Below are positions 27,715 to 37,784 of a stretch of 64,000 bases of DNA, piece after piece. The position numbers and the translations under genes are program-made. The stretch's first letter is position 1. Each line of letters opens with the position of its first letter. Source of the stretch: Diogma glabrata (lineage: Eukaryota; Arthropoda; Insecta; Diptera; Cylindrotomidae). The stretch covers positions 162,460,002-162,524,001 of the forward strand of contig OY856188.1 in NCBI GenBank assembly GCA_963693315.1, in the 5' to 3' direction. A model generated the notes under the pieces. That model was not told the origin of the DNA, made no database searches, and worked only from the letters and a program-made list of their open reading frames with translations.

Positions 27715-27945
27715 CAGTTTTTATTGTTTTTTTTTATTTTTTTTTATTTTTGATCTACGGGTGTGACAACCCCGCGTACTCCAGTCCCTGCTATTGACAT
27801 ACGAGTTGACGTGAGATATCACATACCACTGGCAATAGCAGTGAGATATCACTAGCCAAGGTGACATCTTAGGGGCGGTGGCGGATAAACTGTATTCAGT
27901 CAACGGTGACACCCTCAATCTTAGCTGTGAAATAATCCTTGATGA
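27715..27945 (-). repeat. Short interspersed unit 'U', copy 3
   Basis: Minus-strand copy with an A-rich tail (the T-rich run 27721-27750 on the plus strand), then CCGTAGATC, CAATAGCAGGGACTGGAGTA and further matches to the copies at 3717 and 17705. It is part of the insertion that splits the LINE. Confidence 0.68.
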
Positions 27946-28239
27946 TGAGACGCTTTTGCTTCCTTAAAGAAACGAGCCTTCATATAACTATGTGTGGGCT
28001 TTAATCTTTAAGAAAGACAGTGCGTCACAGGATCAAGGAATATGCAACCGGCTGGATTATTGGCAACTACATTTTTGTTTTGTTTCAGCAAATGTTTGTA
28101 AAAATTTGCTATTTACTTTTTAATTTACTTTTGTTTTCTCTATTCTATCATAAAATATAGGCATATGTCATATTTTATCAGTGATAGGATTTTTTGTTTA
28201 GTTATCCATTCTTTAACAAAAAATATAAAAAAAAACAAA

Positions 28240-28384
28240 AAAAGAAAGATTTACGTCCATCAACACTTTTGAACGTATGTTGTTGTGGGACCTTGGTCTT
28301 AAAAGGTTTTTATGTGTTGTTGTGACACATATTGTAATTCCTACTACACAACACATCTTATTAAAAAAAAAAAAAAAAAAATCC
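28240..28384 (+). mobile_element. LINE 3' end with poly(A), inside the split LINE
   Basis: Plus-strand copy of the LINE 3' block (GTTGTTGTGGGACCTTGGTC, GTGACACATATTGTAATTCC, CACATCTTATT) ended by a run of about 20 A. It lies about 300 bp from unit U but in the opposite orientation, so the 27715-28384 insert is composite. Confidence 0.7.
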
Positions 28385-28732
28385 TTTTCCATTAACGTTT
28401 GGCCCCAAAAATCTTTTAGAGAATGAGACTGCCAGACTTTTAGGAGTTGAGATTGAAAATAATATGAAGTGGAATTCTCATATTTTTAATCTGGCTAAGA
28501 ATGCTGTTCAAAAGTTAGGATTTTTAGGGCGATGTCGTAAGTTTTTCAATAGCGAACAGCTTCTTCCGTCAACACCACAGAACGCATGTAATATACCTAA
28601 TATACACTACACATTTTAGTTTATAAAAAATTATAACAACTCTTTAAGAAACTTTTTTTCTTTCTTCTTTTCTTCCTCCTTTCTGAGAAACATAATATCT
28701 AACAATAAATTCACATATATTTGGCGAGTTTC

Positions 28733-28850
28733 TCAGATAAAAACTCCACTTCTCATTTTACATGTATCGGATGAATTCGAACCTTCCTCTTCAATACCAT
28801 ATTTGAATAATTTGACAGACACGCCACTGAAGCGATGACTATTTCAAAGT
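28733..28850 (-). repeat. tRNA-derived SINE-like fragment, copy 1
   Basis: The minus strand holds a Pol III B-box-like GGTTCGAATTC preceded by a decayed A-box-like GTGGCGTGTCTG, followed by ATCCGA.. and AAGTGGAGTTTTTAT. The same sequence occurs at 60883-60999. It is not a cellular tRNA: no acceptor stem closes. Confidence 0.5.
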
Positions 28851-29540
28851 TGAAACTTCATCATCACTTATTTATTTACTTAAGTTGAATTTTTCCACTG
28901 TCATTAGACTACCTATTACATATAGAAATGTTTTTACATTATATGTGAATTTCTAGACATTACTTTGTGTGAATTCATAGAATGGGATTAATCGATTTTC
29001 ATTAAAATTTTCATTTGAACTACCGTTTAAATCAAGCATGCTAGCAGGTGCCGACGAGCTACGCTTATAAATAAAGATGCTGCTCTTATATTTTGTCTTG
29101 TATATTTAATATAATTCGTTTATCTGATTTCAAAGACTAAACATCAATTTAAAATTTTATCCTATATACATATATAGTTAAAAAGCATATCATTGTTGAC
29201 AATAAATATAGATCAAAGGAAAATAAAAGAATTTATTGATTTATAAAGAAAAAAAATTGAAAAATATAAATAATAGGAAATCATACTGAATATTAACTAG
29301 AAAGTTAATTAACGGATTAAAAGAGATTTCGTGTACCTCATATTATTAGTACTGTAGTCTTTGTTTAAATTGAAGTGTTGTGCATTACTACTTTACTACC
29401 AAATAAATCTGTCTTGTTGTGCATATTTTACAAATTAAAAAAGTGAACAAAAGTAAACATAAAAAATGAATTTCTAAAATCTGAAATAAATTAATCGATT
29501 AAGAAATTGTTTTAAATTCCATACCGTTGTTTACGATCAA
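28851..29540. other. AT-rich gap upstream of the intact LINE
   Basis: No coding sequence. The 5' UTR or promoter of the LINE at 29556 must begin in here, but I cannot find its boundary. Confidence 0.4.
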
Positions 29541-29555
29541 CCTGATTATAACATT

Positions 29556-30518
29556 ATGAGTAGCTGTTTTACATGTGGTGATAAGGTCGATAGATCCATA
29601 AAAAATAAATCAATATCGTGTTCTCAGTGTAGTCACATTTTTCATGTTCATTGTGAAGGTGTTAATGACGTGAATAATAAAAATAATTGGAAATGCCAGT
29701 CTTGTGTCAAAAGTTTATTAGCTAAAAGTGATAATATGACCTCTTCCAGCCAACTATCTCCTAATATAAGTGAAACTATAACTTCCTTAAAACAGGATAT
29801 AGATATCATAAAAAATAAACATAATTAATTCTTAAAATTAATTGAGCAACAGCAATTAACGTTTGGTGATTCGTTAACAAATATTCATGCAAAACTTGAT
29901 CATATTATGTCACTTGAATCTAAAATAAATAATAACGTCAACCAAATCGATGCCTTAAAAAATGAAAATCTGGATATAAAAGTGAATTTACAAGCTACTA
30001 TTGCGAGATATGACATACTAGAAAAAAATTGTTTTTCGGCATATTTGCAAATTTATGGTGTTCCAATAATTAAATCTGAAAATTTGATACAAGTGGTTAC
30101 AAATATTTTTAAGTATGTTGGATGTGACTTTGATGAAAGGGAAATAAAATACGTTCATCGTAATAAAGCGAGATCTGATATTAAACCAATTACCGTTGAA
30201 TTACACAATAAATACAAAAAGCGAGAAATTCTACTAGCAGCAAAAATTAAAAAAGCATTTAAGGCAACGGAGATTAAATATCAACAGGAAACAAAAATAT
30301 TCTTGACGGACTACTTATCTCCACACAAAAAAGCGCTATGGTTTGACACTAAGATAGCACTCCAACCTACTAAAGATGTCAATCAGCATATATTCAAATA
30401 TGTGTGGGCCAATCATGGCAACGTGTATTGTAAAAAGTCGGATTCAGATGATGTCATTAAAATTTCTTCTTCGGTTGATTTAAATAAAATAATTGCCGAA
30501 AATAATCTACATAATTAA
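29556..30518 (+). pseudogene. LINE ORF1, PHD-finger nucleic-acid-binding protein, one stop
   Basis: A single frame of 320 positions interrupted only by TAA at 29826-29828. Residues 4-50 form a PHD-type zinc finger (C4, C7, C22, C25, H30, C33, C47, C50, with W45 two before C47). A predicted coiled-coil-like stretch rich in K, N, E and L follows (about 70-150). The C-terminal half contains the LQIYGVP..., VGCDFDEREIKYVHR and YKKREILLAAK blocks typical of the ORF1 RNA-binding domain of CR1- or Jockey-like LINEs. The protein would coat LINE RNA in the ribonucleoprotein. The codon changed to a stop looks like a single-base event. The ATG was chosen because the zinc finger begins at once after it. 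Confidence 0.82.
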
Positions 30519-30661
30519 CTTCTGAAACATATTTTTACCCAGCAGTTTATTTTAAGTTTAAACTAATTAAACTTTTTCAACTTATAATCTACTTATTCAA
30601 TATTTTTCTTTTTGTTTAATTCTTATACTATATTTACTTTTTTTTTTTTTAGTAAACTAAG

Positions 30662-33544
30662 ATGAAATTTACAGAACTTTATTATCAAAATTCTCGAGGT
30701 TTGAAGACTAAATTAAAGGATTTCAAAACGGAAGTTCAAATTAATAACTTTGAAATTATATGCTTGACTGAAACGTGGCTAAATAACTCGATAAACTCTT
30801 GTGAAGCTTTTGATGATAGATATCTCGTAATGAGAAAAGATCGCGATTTAAGTATGAGTAATAAAATGGATGGTGGTGGTGCTTTGATAGCTGTGCATAG
30901 GAGTTTTAAATTCGTAGAAATTCCTGGATTGAATTCTCCTTCATTTGACGATGTTTGGGTAAAAATTTATTTAGCAAATGGTTCTTGTTTGTTTCTGTGC
31001 ACTATCTACTTCAATTGCGGTGCAAAATTTGAGGACTATAAACATTTCTTCGATTATTTATCAAACATGATTAATAATTCAGGTATGAACTCTCAATTCT
31101 TAATTATTGGAGATTTTAATTTATCTAGTATAGTATGGGCCAAAGATGCTTATAATAGAACAATTCCTTTAAATTATGAAGGCCGTTCAGCGGAATGTTT
31201 AGTTGAAATGTTAGAACTTACAGGACTTACTCAAATAAATCATATAACCAACTTACAAGATAAACTTTTAGACCTGGCACTTACGAATCTCTCTTATGTT
31301 AACGTTGATGTCCATAAAAGTATCTCTTTTCTCTCTAAAATAGATCAGTACCATCCCCCGTTATGCTTTCGTATGAACACTATTCAAATTAAAAAACAAT
31401 ATAACTACACATTTCCGGGGATTAATTGCAATAATATCGATTACGATTTGGTCAGTCTGAAATTCAACACATATAACTGGGAGAGTTTATTATGTGATTT
31501 ACATGTAGAAGAAGCTCTTGAAGTATTTTACGAATGTCTATTTCTAATACTGAAACCACATATGACGGGGCCAAAAATAAAAGTCAGAAAATTTCCAATA
31601 TGGTATTCTAGTTACTTAAAACATCTCATTAAACTGAAGGAAAAAGTAAGACAGAAATATAAAATTTATAACAATTGTGTTGATCAGAATCTTTTCGCAA
31701 TTTTAAGGACGAAGGTTAAGGATGAAATAAGAATTTGCTTTAACACATACACAAGTAATATGGAAGATAATTTATCTAAAATGCCTAACTCCTTTTGGAA
31801 TTACAATAAAGCTCTTCAGTCTAAATCCGAATATCCTTCTGTTATGCACCTAGATGAAAAACGATCAAATAAACCTACTGAAATTTGTGAATTATTTGCT
31901 GAAAATTTTAAATCAGTATATTCTCCTAGTGTTCCTATTTTTTTGCCACTAAACCCTAACTTCTGCAGCCAGAATATCGCCCAAATTACTGAGAATGAAG
32001 TAATGCATATAATACAAAATCTAGAAACTAACAAAGGAGCAGGACCGGACATGATTTCTAATTTATTAATAAAGAATTTGAAAAATCATTTGGTGCAACC
32101 TTTAACCATTTTATATAATAAATCATTAGATCAAGGTGTATTTCCATCTAAATGGAAAGAATCTTTTATTAGGCCCATATTTAAAAATGGTGATGCTGCA
32201 GACATCACAAATTATAGACCAATCTCTATTTTAAATGCGTTTGCCAAAATTTTTGAGAAATTAGTATATAAATTGATTTTCGACAAAGTAAAGAGTAAAA
32301 TTAGTTCAAAACAACATGGCTTCTATCCAAAACGTTCTACCTTATCCAATTTGTTAGAATTTTCGGAATACATATCTAGGGCACTTGATAAAAACTTACA
32401 GGTCGATTGTATTTATACAGATTTTTCAAAGGCCTTTGATAAAGTTCAGCATCATATTCTGATAGCAAAATTAAGATCGTTTGACATACCTTTTTATTTA
32501 TTAAAGTGGCTGTTATCTTACTTGATAAATCGAATGCAGTACGTACAATTTAATGGTCATAAATCTGAAGGATTTAGTCCCACATCTGGAGTGCCTCAAA
32601 GCTCAATATTGGGTCCACTTTTATTTCTATTGTTCATAAACGATATTTCTGACATACTAAATTGCTACTATCTCTTATATGCTGATGATTTGAAAATTTT
32701 CTTAGTTATTAAAAATGTGTTCGATTGTTTGAGATTACAAAACGATTTAAACGTCGTAAACAGTTGGTGCCTTGAAAATGGATTACAGTTAAACATAAAG
32801 AAATGTATGTCAGTTTCCTACACCAAAAAAATAAATAAAGTTGTTTTTGGTTATTCAATAGGAAATGAAGTACTAAAAGAAGTGTCAGTTATCAAAGATT
32901 TAGGTGTAATATTTGATAGTAAATTTCGCTTTCATGAACATATTAACTCGATCTGTCTCAGAGCATTTAAATTAGTAGGTTTTATTTGGCGTAGATGTAA
33001 GGAATTTCGAAATCCTAGAGTTTTAACTATTCTGTTTAACAGTATGGTTCGCAGTATTTTAGAATACGGTTGTCAAATTTGGCATCCTTATTATGATATA
33101 CAATGTAACCAGATTGAAAGAGTGCTAAGAAAGTTTTCTAAATTTGTTTGTAGAAATTCGTTTCCTTCCGTAGAACCATTACCATATAGTATTAGACTTG
33201 ATAAACTCAACATTCTATCATTGGAATTAAGAAGAATTCTCTTGGATGAATACTTATTATATAAGATTGTTAATTCACTTATAGATACGGAAGTTCTGGG
33301 TTTTGTAAATTTCTATGCACCAGCCTATAGAACCCGCCTCAACCAGTTGTTTCTCACTCAGATTCCAAGAACTAACACTGGAATAGCTTCGACATTATAC
33401 CGGCTACAGTTACGTCATAATGATATATTTAACTCAACGGATTTATTTTTATTATCACTCAGTCAACTAAAGGACAGTGGTCATAGATTATTACTAAGAT
33501 ATAAACGCGATAATCCTGAATATTTTGTTTTAAACTACGAGTAA
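30662..33544 (+). CDS. LINE ORF2, endonuclease plus reverse transcriptase, open
   Basis: A 960-residue open frame. The N-terminal exonuclease/endonuclease/phosphatase domain has TETW (Glu37), GDFN (150-153) and a late YHPP block. This domain nicks the target so that reverse transcription can be primed. The RT domain follows: GPD..SNLLIKNL (about 460-470), NYRPISILN, HGFYPKRST, motif A DFSKAFDKV (Asp587), motif B SGVPQSSILGPLLFLLFIND and motif C YADD (673-676). The thumb region DLGVIFDSKF and a C-terminal domain (ILEYGCQIWHPYYD, RVLRKFSKF) complete it. All catalytic motifs are present and no frameshift is seen, so it may be or recently was active. It is unlike the LINE at 49909-52950 in sequence, so at least two lineages coexist. 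Confidence 0.93.
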   Translation: MKFTELYYQNSRGLKTKLKDFKTEVQINNFEIICLTETWLNNSINSCEAFDDRYLVMRKDRDLSMSNKMDGGGALIAVHRSFKFVEIPGLNSPSFDDVWVKIYLANGSCLFLCTIYFNCGAKFEDYKHFFDYLSNMINNSGMNSQFLIIGDFNLSSIVWAKDAYNRTIPLNYEGRSAECLVEMLELTGLTQINHITNLQDKLLDLALTNLSYVNVDVHKSISFLSKIDQYHPPLCFRMNTIQIKKQYNYTFPGINCNNIDYDLVSLKFNTYNWESLLCDLHVEEALEVFYECLFLILKPHMTGPKIKVRKFPIWYSSYLKHLIKLKEKVRQKYKIYNNCVDQNLFAILRTKVKDEIRICFNTYTSNMEDNLSKMPNSFWNYNKALQSKSEYPSVMHLDEKRSNKPTEICELFAENFKSVYSPSVPIFLPLNPNFCSQNIAQITENEVMHIIQNLETNKGAGPDMISNLLIKNLKNHLVQPLTILYNKSLDQGVFPSKWKESFIRPIFKNGDAADITNYRPISILNAFAKIFEKLVYKLIFDKVKSKISSKQHGFYPKRSTLSNLLEFSEYISRALDKNLQVDCIYTDFSKAFDKVQHHILIAKLRSFDIPFYLLKWLLSYLINRMQYVQFNGHKSEGFSPTSGVPQSSILGPLLFLLFINDISDILNCYYLLYADDLKIFLVIKNVFDCLRLQNDLNVVNSWCLENGLQLNIKKCMSVSYTKKINKVVFGYSIGNEVLKEVSVIKDLGVIFDSKFRFHEHINSICLRAFKLVGFIWRRCKEFRNPRVLTILFNSMVRSILEYGCQIWHPYYDIQCNQIERVLRKFSKFVCRNSFPSVEPLPYSIRLDKLNILSLELRRILLDEYLLYKIVNSLIDTEVLGFVNFYAPAYRTRLNQLFLTQIPRTNTGIASTLYRLQLRHNDIFNSTDLFLLSLSQLKDSGHRLLLRYKRDNPEYFVLNYE

Positions 33545-34259
33545 TAATTAGTGTGCTCTCGATCAATCATGGATTTCTGTTAGATATTAATAAGTTTGAA
33601 TTTAGTCTTCTAACTAATCATTTTATATTAAAACTTTAAGAGTTATTATTTAAAACCAAAATATGATTTAATTTATATTAAATTGCTTTTTATCTATTAA
33701 CTGTTGTTAAATGTTCTTCAATTTTTCATTTTTTTTTTTTTTTTCCTTTATTTCCTTTTGTCTTCAATTATTTGGTATATTTCTAATATATTTCTATATA
33801 TTTATATATTTTTTTTTTTTTTTTTTTTAATTGATTTTTTGAAGGAACATTTTAGGTATATAGTTGATTTTTATTGGTATTGATTTATTAAGAATAAACT
33901 ATTTTGCGCTTTATTGTATAGATGAAATATAATGATATTAATACACCTAACTTAACTTAAAATGTTAATTATAAGAAATTGGTTAAACGTTAAATGTAAA
34001 TTTTTTTGTAGCATGTGGCAACATATAACTGGACTTAGTCTGTTTGTTGTCCAACTTAAAATAAATAAATAAATAAATAAATATTAAATATTATATTTCA
34101 CAGCTTTTTTAATTTCAAAATACACAACAGAAATTATAAGTTTTGAAATAAACAACACAAATTAAATTAAAGTTTAAGTCTTTGGATAATCAACATAAAT
34201 AAGACTTTAATAATAGTACAGGTTTAACTCGGCTTTCTGACTGTGTTTTACTAGATAAA

Positions 34260-34400
34260 TTTAAAAAATCGTCAGTGAAATAAAATCGATTGTTAATCGA
34301 TTTTTTGTAATTTTAAACTCGCTTATTAAAATTGATTTAATCGAAAAAATCGATTTTTAATCGATTTGTTCCATAATCGATTATTTTTTCACATCCCTAC
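34260..34400. other. ATCGATT-rich end, possible hAT-like terminus
   Basis: ATCGATT/AATCGAT words recur about seven times in 120 bp and the block ends TTTTCACATCCCTAC. Such ends occur on hAT-type elements starting (C)AGGGATGTG. I cannot find the opposite end. Confidence 0.35.
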
Positions 34401-35860
34401 TTTTTTTTTAATAAAATGGGCTGTGTATAATGTTAGCTTGCTACCATTTCTTCATATATATTAAATAAAAGCTTTAGCTCTCACTGAGATTTCGGTATTG
34501 TTCCGCACTTATCTCGATTCAGTAAATCATACAATATCGAATCCCATATTTTCATTCGTAAAAAAATAAATCAAATTTATTAGTCGGAACTTTTACTAGC
34601 AACTTTTGTTTTGAAACGTTGTTGGTTGAAGTTGTTTTATTCTATTCTCTAATCCGAGTGACAAAGGAATTAGAGTTTTCAATGCCGATTATCGAGTACC
34701 CGGGTATCAGGGTATTTTTGGGTTTTTTAGCATACTCAACTACCCGGGTATATATCATTAAGCTTGTATTTAAGTAAAGTGAACAAAAGTAAATTCATGC
34801 CGAGTGAGCAGCGTTTGGGATAAGCTGAATTTTATTATTTTTTACCAAAATATTTTTTACCAATACACAATGTGTTGTTTAGGATATTGAACGGAATGAT
34901 ACAAATGATCATGGAGAAGATGTTGATAGACAAAACTGGGTGTAGAATTATCGTTAATGAGAATTCTTCCCTCCCAGAACTAGCTAATGGTGGTTCAAAT
35001 TTGTATGAAAAATAGAATAATTGTAATAAAACTATTAATAATTTTGAAACTAAGAATAGTTTTATACCGGGGTTTACAGTTTACGAACAACGAATTACAT
35101 GGGGACTTTGTCCCAGGGAAAATCTCTAATAAAGACTTGTCAACAACTCATGTTGAGTCCAATATAATTAATATAAACAAAGAAATAGAGAATCTAAAAA
35201 TCAACTTTGTGTTTTTTTTATTAATTACCTTTTACGTTATTCTGCGTACAGTAACAAGTGCTATATACATAGTGTTAATTTGTTAATGTTGGAAATTCAA
35301 TTAATAATTTGTAGATTTATAAAAAAATAAAGTATTTTGGTAAAAATTGCGCGTCAAAAGAGTGTGACCGTGACTGGGATTCGGGAGGACGCCGTCTGGG
35401 CCTGCTAGTCCTCTCCGGATGAGTGCAGGTTTTGGGTTTATATTTTTTTGAATTAATAAGCTTTCTTGTCGAAATGGTGTGAATTTTTTTTCTTGAGTGG
35501 AGCTCTCTGGGGCGAATCCCGATGTTTAAATGGCCCATATTATTGTGATACTAACCTTGAACAGGTTGGTGAAACAGTAGGGTAGAAATTTCAGATTGGT
35601 GAAGCCTTACGGATTCAAAGCCAAGATGTTTATGGAAAGTTTGAAGGATCAGCCAAAGATAATGGTTTTAATTTACAAATTTGTGCCCTTGAAGATTCGG
35701 GTTTGCACACCGCCACAACGGTTGGCGATTACCGAAATCAGGTTGCTCATAACGGGACTACATTTATTACCGAATTCTGCAAACCAGTTTAATTAGTTCA
35801 ATGAGAATATATTTATTGAGCTCATTTTTTTCTGGCTAATTATTCTCTATAATCATATGA
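34401..35860. other. Gap without recognised gene
   Basis: Contains a pair of ACCCGGGTAT words near 34695 and 34745, and a locally GC-richer patch at 35345-35540 that I could not assign. Short open stretches here look random. Confidence 0.4.
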
Positions 35861-35861
35861 C

Positions 35862-36098
35862 ATAATGTCAATCTCTTGTTACTCTACGCAAATAACTTAT
35901 TTAATAAGTTTAATAGAAAAATAAAGAAAACAAAGTTTTTTTATAATTTTACCGTTACTCTATATATATTTCAGCTTGTTAGGCCATCTTCTGGAGTAAT
36001 GCATTACTAAATTATAAAAAACTTTGGTATCTTTATTTTTCTATTAAACTTATTAAATAAGTTACTTGCGTAAAGTTACAAGAGATTGACATTATGTT
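35862..36098. mobile_element. Foldback element with a hammerhead-like loop
   Basis: Arms of about 90 bp (left from ACATAATGTCAATCTC, right ending GAGATTGACATTATGT) pair with few mismatches, including AACTTATTTAATAAGTTTAA. The roughly 55-bp centre carries the motif described at 35955-35999. Non-coding. Confidence 0.75.
35955..35999 (-). ncRNA. Hammerhead ribozyme-like motif with one core change
   Basis: On the minus strand: stem I 5' TTACTC, CAGAAGA, T, stem II GGC/GCT around a 7-nt loop, GAAA, stem III AT[ATAT]AT, then A, then stem I 3' GAGTAA (6 perfect pairs). Stem III has two pairs and a 4-nt loop, exactly as in the motif at 40054. The core has A where hammerheads have U4 (CAGAAGA instead of CUGANGA), which should weaken or abolish cleavage. 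Confidence 0.5.
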
Positions 36099-36159
36099 AT
36101 TTGAAAACTTACGCCAAGTGCCAACGGCAAACAGTGTGAATCCTATAATCATACTGTTA

Positions 36160-36711
36160 GACTAAGAGCTCGCGACGGCCAGACCTTCGTTATTTTCTAA
36201 AAGCTGAAAGTTTCTCTGCGCATACCCCCTACTCAGGTAGGAACGATTAGCGACATATAAAGTTTGGATCATAGTAGCTTTGGCAGGCAGCAGGTTACAA
36301 AGGGTCTCCAAAGTTTCGTGAAAGTATAATAGCAAATTTTTTTATATATTCTTCGGGATGGTATTAGAAGTCACGTCACCCTTTGCCAGACACTTACTAT
36401 CGTGGAAAAATTCCTGCCAGACACCCTTAAACTTTAAAGTTTAAGGGTGTCTGGCAGGGGGTTTCCACGATAGTAAGTGTCTGGCAATGGGTGACGTGAC
36501 TTCTAATACCATCCCGAAGAATGTATAAAAAAATTAGCTTTTATACTTTCACGAAACTTTGGAGGCGTCTTTGTAATCTGCTCCCTGCCAAAGCTAATAT
36601 GATCCAAACTTCATATGTTGCTAATCGTTCCTACCTGAGTAGGGGGTATGCGCAGAGAAACTTTCAGCTTTTATAAAATAACGAAGGTCTGGCTGTCACG
36701 AGCTCTTGCTC
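36160..36711. mobile_element. Foldback element D, complete copy, 552 bp
   Basis: Near-perfect palindrome centred at about 36437, flanked by TA (36158-36159, 36712-36713). Landmarks in both arms are CAGACCTTCGTTATTTT, CCCCCTACTCAGGTAGGAAC, GTCACGTCACCC and CAGACACTTACTATCGTGG. The two arms touch with almost no loop (AAACTTTAAAGTTT). A second, partly deleted copy is at 55932-56322. Non-coding. Confidence 0.92.
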
Positions 36712-36716
36712 TATAT

Positions 36717-37290
36717 ATTTTATTTATTTATTTTATTTATTTATTTATTTATTTATTTATCATTTACATATATGTAAGTTTACACTTTTGAATATATATG
36801 TGTCAATATCAATTAAATTAGTAATGGGTTGACACTGTATAATATTGTTAAATTTTTTAATTTGTAAGTGAATGATGAATACTGGGAATAGACTATAAAC
36901 TAAAACTTAATAGTTCGTTTACAGTAATAGACTAATATAAGTTATAACTATGAATAAATATCATTTAAATTATAAGACAGAAGAATGGACGAAAATTTTC
37001 ACACATAATCGAACTGCCTAAAATAACTTTGCATGAAACTAGCTGGTGTATTGGATGACTTCAGCTCAGAAGGCAACGAATTCCAACAGCTGACACCCCT
37101 GACAAAGAAGGAGCCATTAAGGAGCAGTGACGAGTGCCGCGGAATCATTATACTGTTCGCCCTGGTAAAACGAAGTTTTTGCAATTTGTCTTTTAAATAA
37201 CTAGGTTCGCCAGACTTCAATATCTTAAATATATACGCACAAACTCGATACACATAGTAATCACGAATACTACACCCCAATATCATTTTT
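36717..37290 (-). pseudogene. 5'-truncated LINE, C-terminus and (TAAA)n tail
   Basis: A minus-strand frame of 95 residues ends with the block NGSFFVRGVSCWNSLPSELK, then PASFMQSYFRQF. This is the W.SLP motif close to the end of many LINE reverse transcriptase proteins. Its 3' UTR runs about 230 bp to a (TAAA)n tail at 36717-36766. Nothing upstream of 37290 continues the protein, so the copy is a typical 5'-truncated insertion. Its tail lies a few bases from foldback D. Confidence 0.75.
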
Positions 37291-37299
37291 TAATAAGTT

Positions 37300-37784
37300 G
37301 AAATGTGGTCAAACATAGGTCTACCATACATATACTATATATGAGTAAATAAAAACAACATGGCTTTAGTTTATCTTCTGATCAATCAAATATAAAATTT
37401 TTTTTTTCTCTATTTCATATAGAAAACATTTTCAGGTATAAACAGTTTCTGGTTAGGCTTCACATTCTACGTTCTGGCTACTTGGTGTTCTCGCTCGCAC
37501 TTTAATTTTGTTTTTCCCGTGAAAAGGTAGTGATGGTCCACAGTTTTTTTGGAACTCTCCTTCCGACTGAGAAGTTTAGCCTTCCAGGCAGTTCGGACCA
37601 TATTAACACGTTAAATTTCGTACATGCGAAATTTAAAACACTTAAATCGTTACAATGTTTTGATGAAATAAATTAATAAAAATCATTACTTAAATTTAGC
37701 ATAAAACATACCTGGCGGACGGGGTCCACAACAGGGGAGTTTATTTACCTCATTCAAAATCATTTGGCTATTTTTCCGGAGAAG
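37300..37784. other. Gap without recognised gene
   Basis: Mixed-composition sequence. TTCCGACTGAGAAGTTTAG and CAGTTCGGACCATATT near 37560-37600 resemble nothing I can name. Confidence 0.4.

Larger units (their letters stand above)
25845..28600 (+). pseudogene. LINE endonuclease-reverse transcriptase, broken and split by insertion
   Basis: Plus-strand relatives of the LINE at 49909-52950. From 25854 comes the end of the apurinic-type endonuclease (GLYRSPNSPENFNLF, LGDFNVHNKEW), then a linker, then a pre-RT region (26491-27015) and RT motifs. Motif A is ALDISKAFDKVWHNNL (near 27255). A decayed motif B reads GVPQGYAWSPTLF (near 27405), and motif C reads SFADDST (near 27492). Internal stops lie at about 26130, 26427 and 27013, with a frameshift near 27355. 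Coding sequence stops near 27700 at TTTSKTQVCHFS-type residues and resumes at 28385 with LLGVEIENNMKWNSHI. The block between (27715-28384) is therefore inserted. The start is truncated within the endonuclease. It is non-functional. Confidence 0.85.
29500..34084 (+). mobile_element. Nearly full-length LINE with two ORFs
   Basis: ORF1 (29556-30518), a 143-bp spacer, ORF2 (30662-33544), a 3' UTR of about 500 bp with T-rich stretches, and a terminal (AAAT)n tail at about 34062-34084. Just before the tail GGACTTAGTCTGTTTGTTGTCC can form a small hairpin, a common feature of CR1/L2-like 3' ends. The 5' boundary is not visible; 29500 is arbitrary. The two-ORF plan with a PHD-finger ORF1 and an endonuclease-RT ORF2 without RNase H fits the CR1/Jockey group broadly. 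One stop in ORF1 is the only lesion that I see. Confidence 0.85.

Noticed and set aside
35345..35540. GC-richer patch as a possible gene or tRNA
   Set aside because: No tRNA fold, no reading frame with a recognisable motif; left unassigned.
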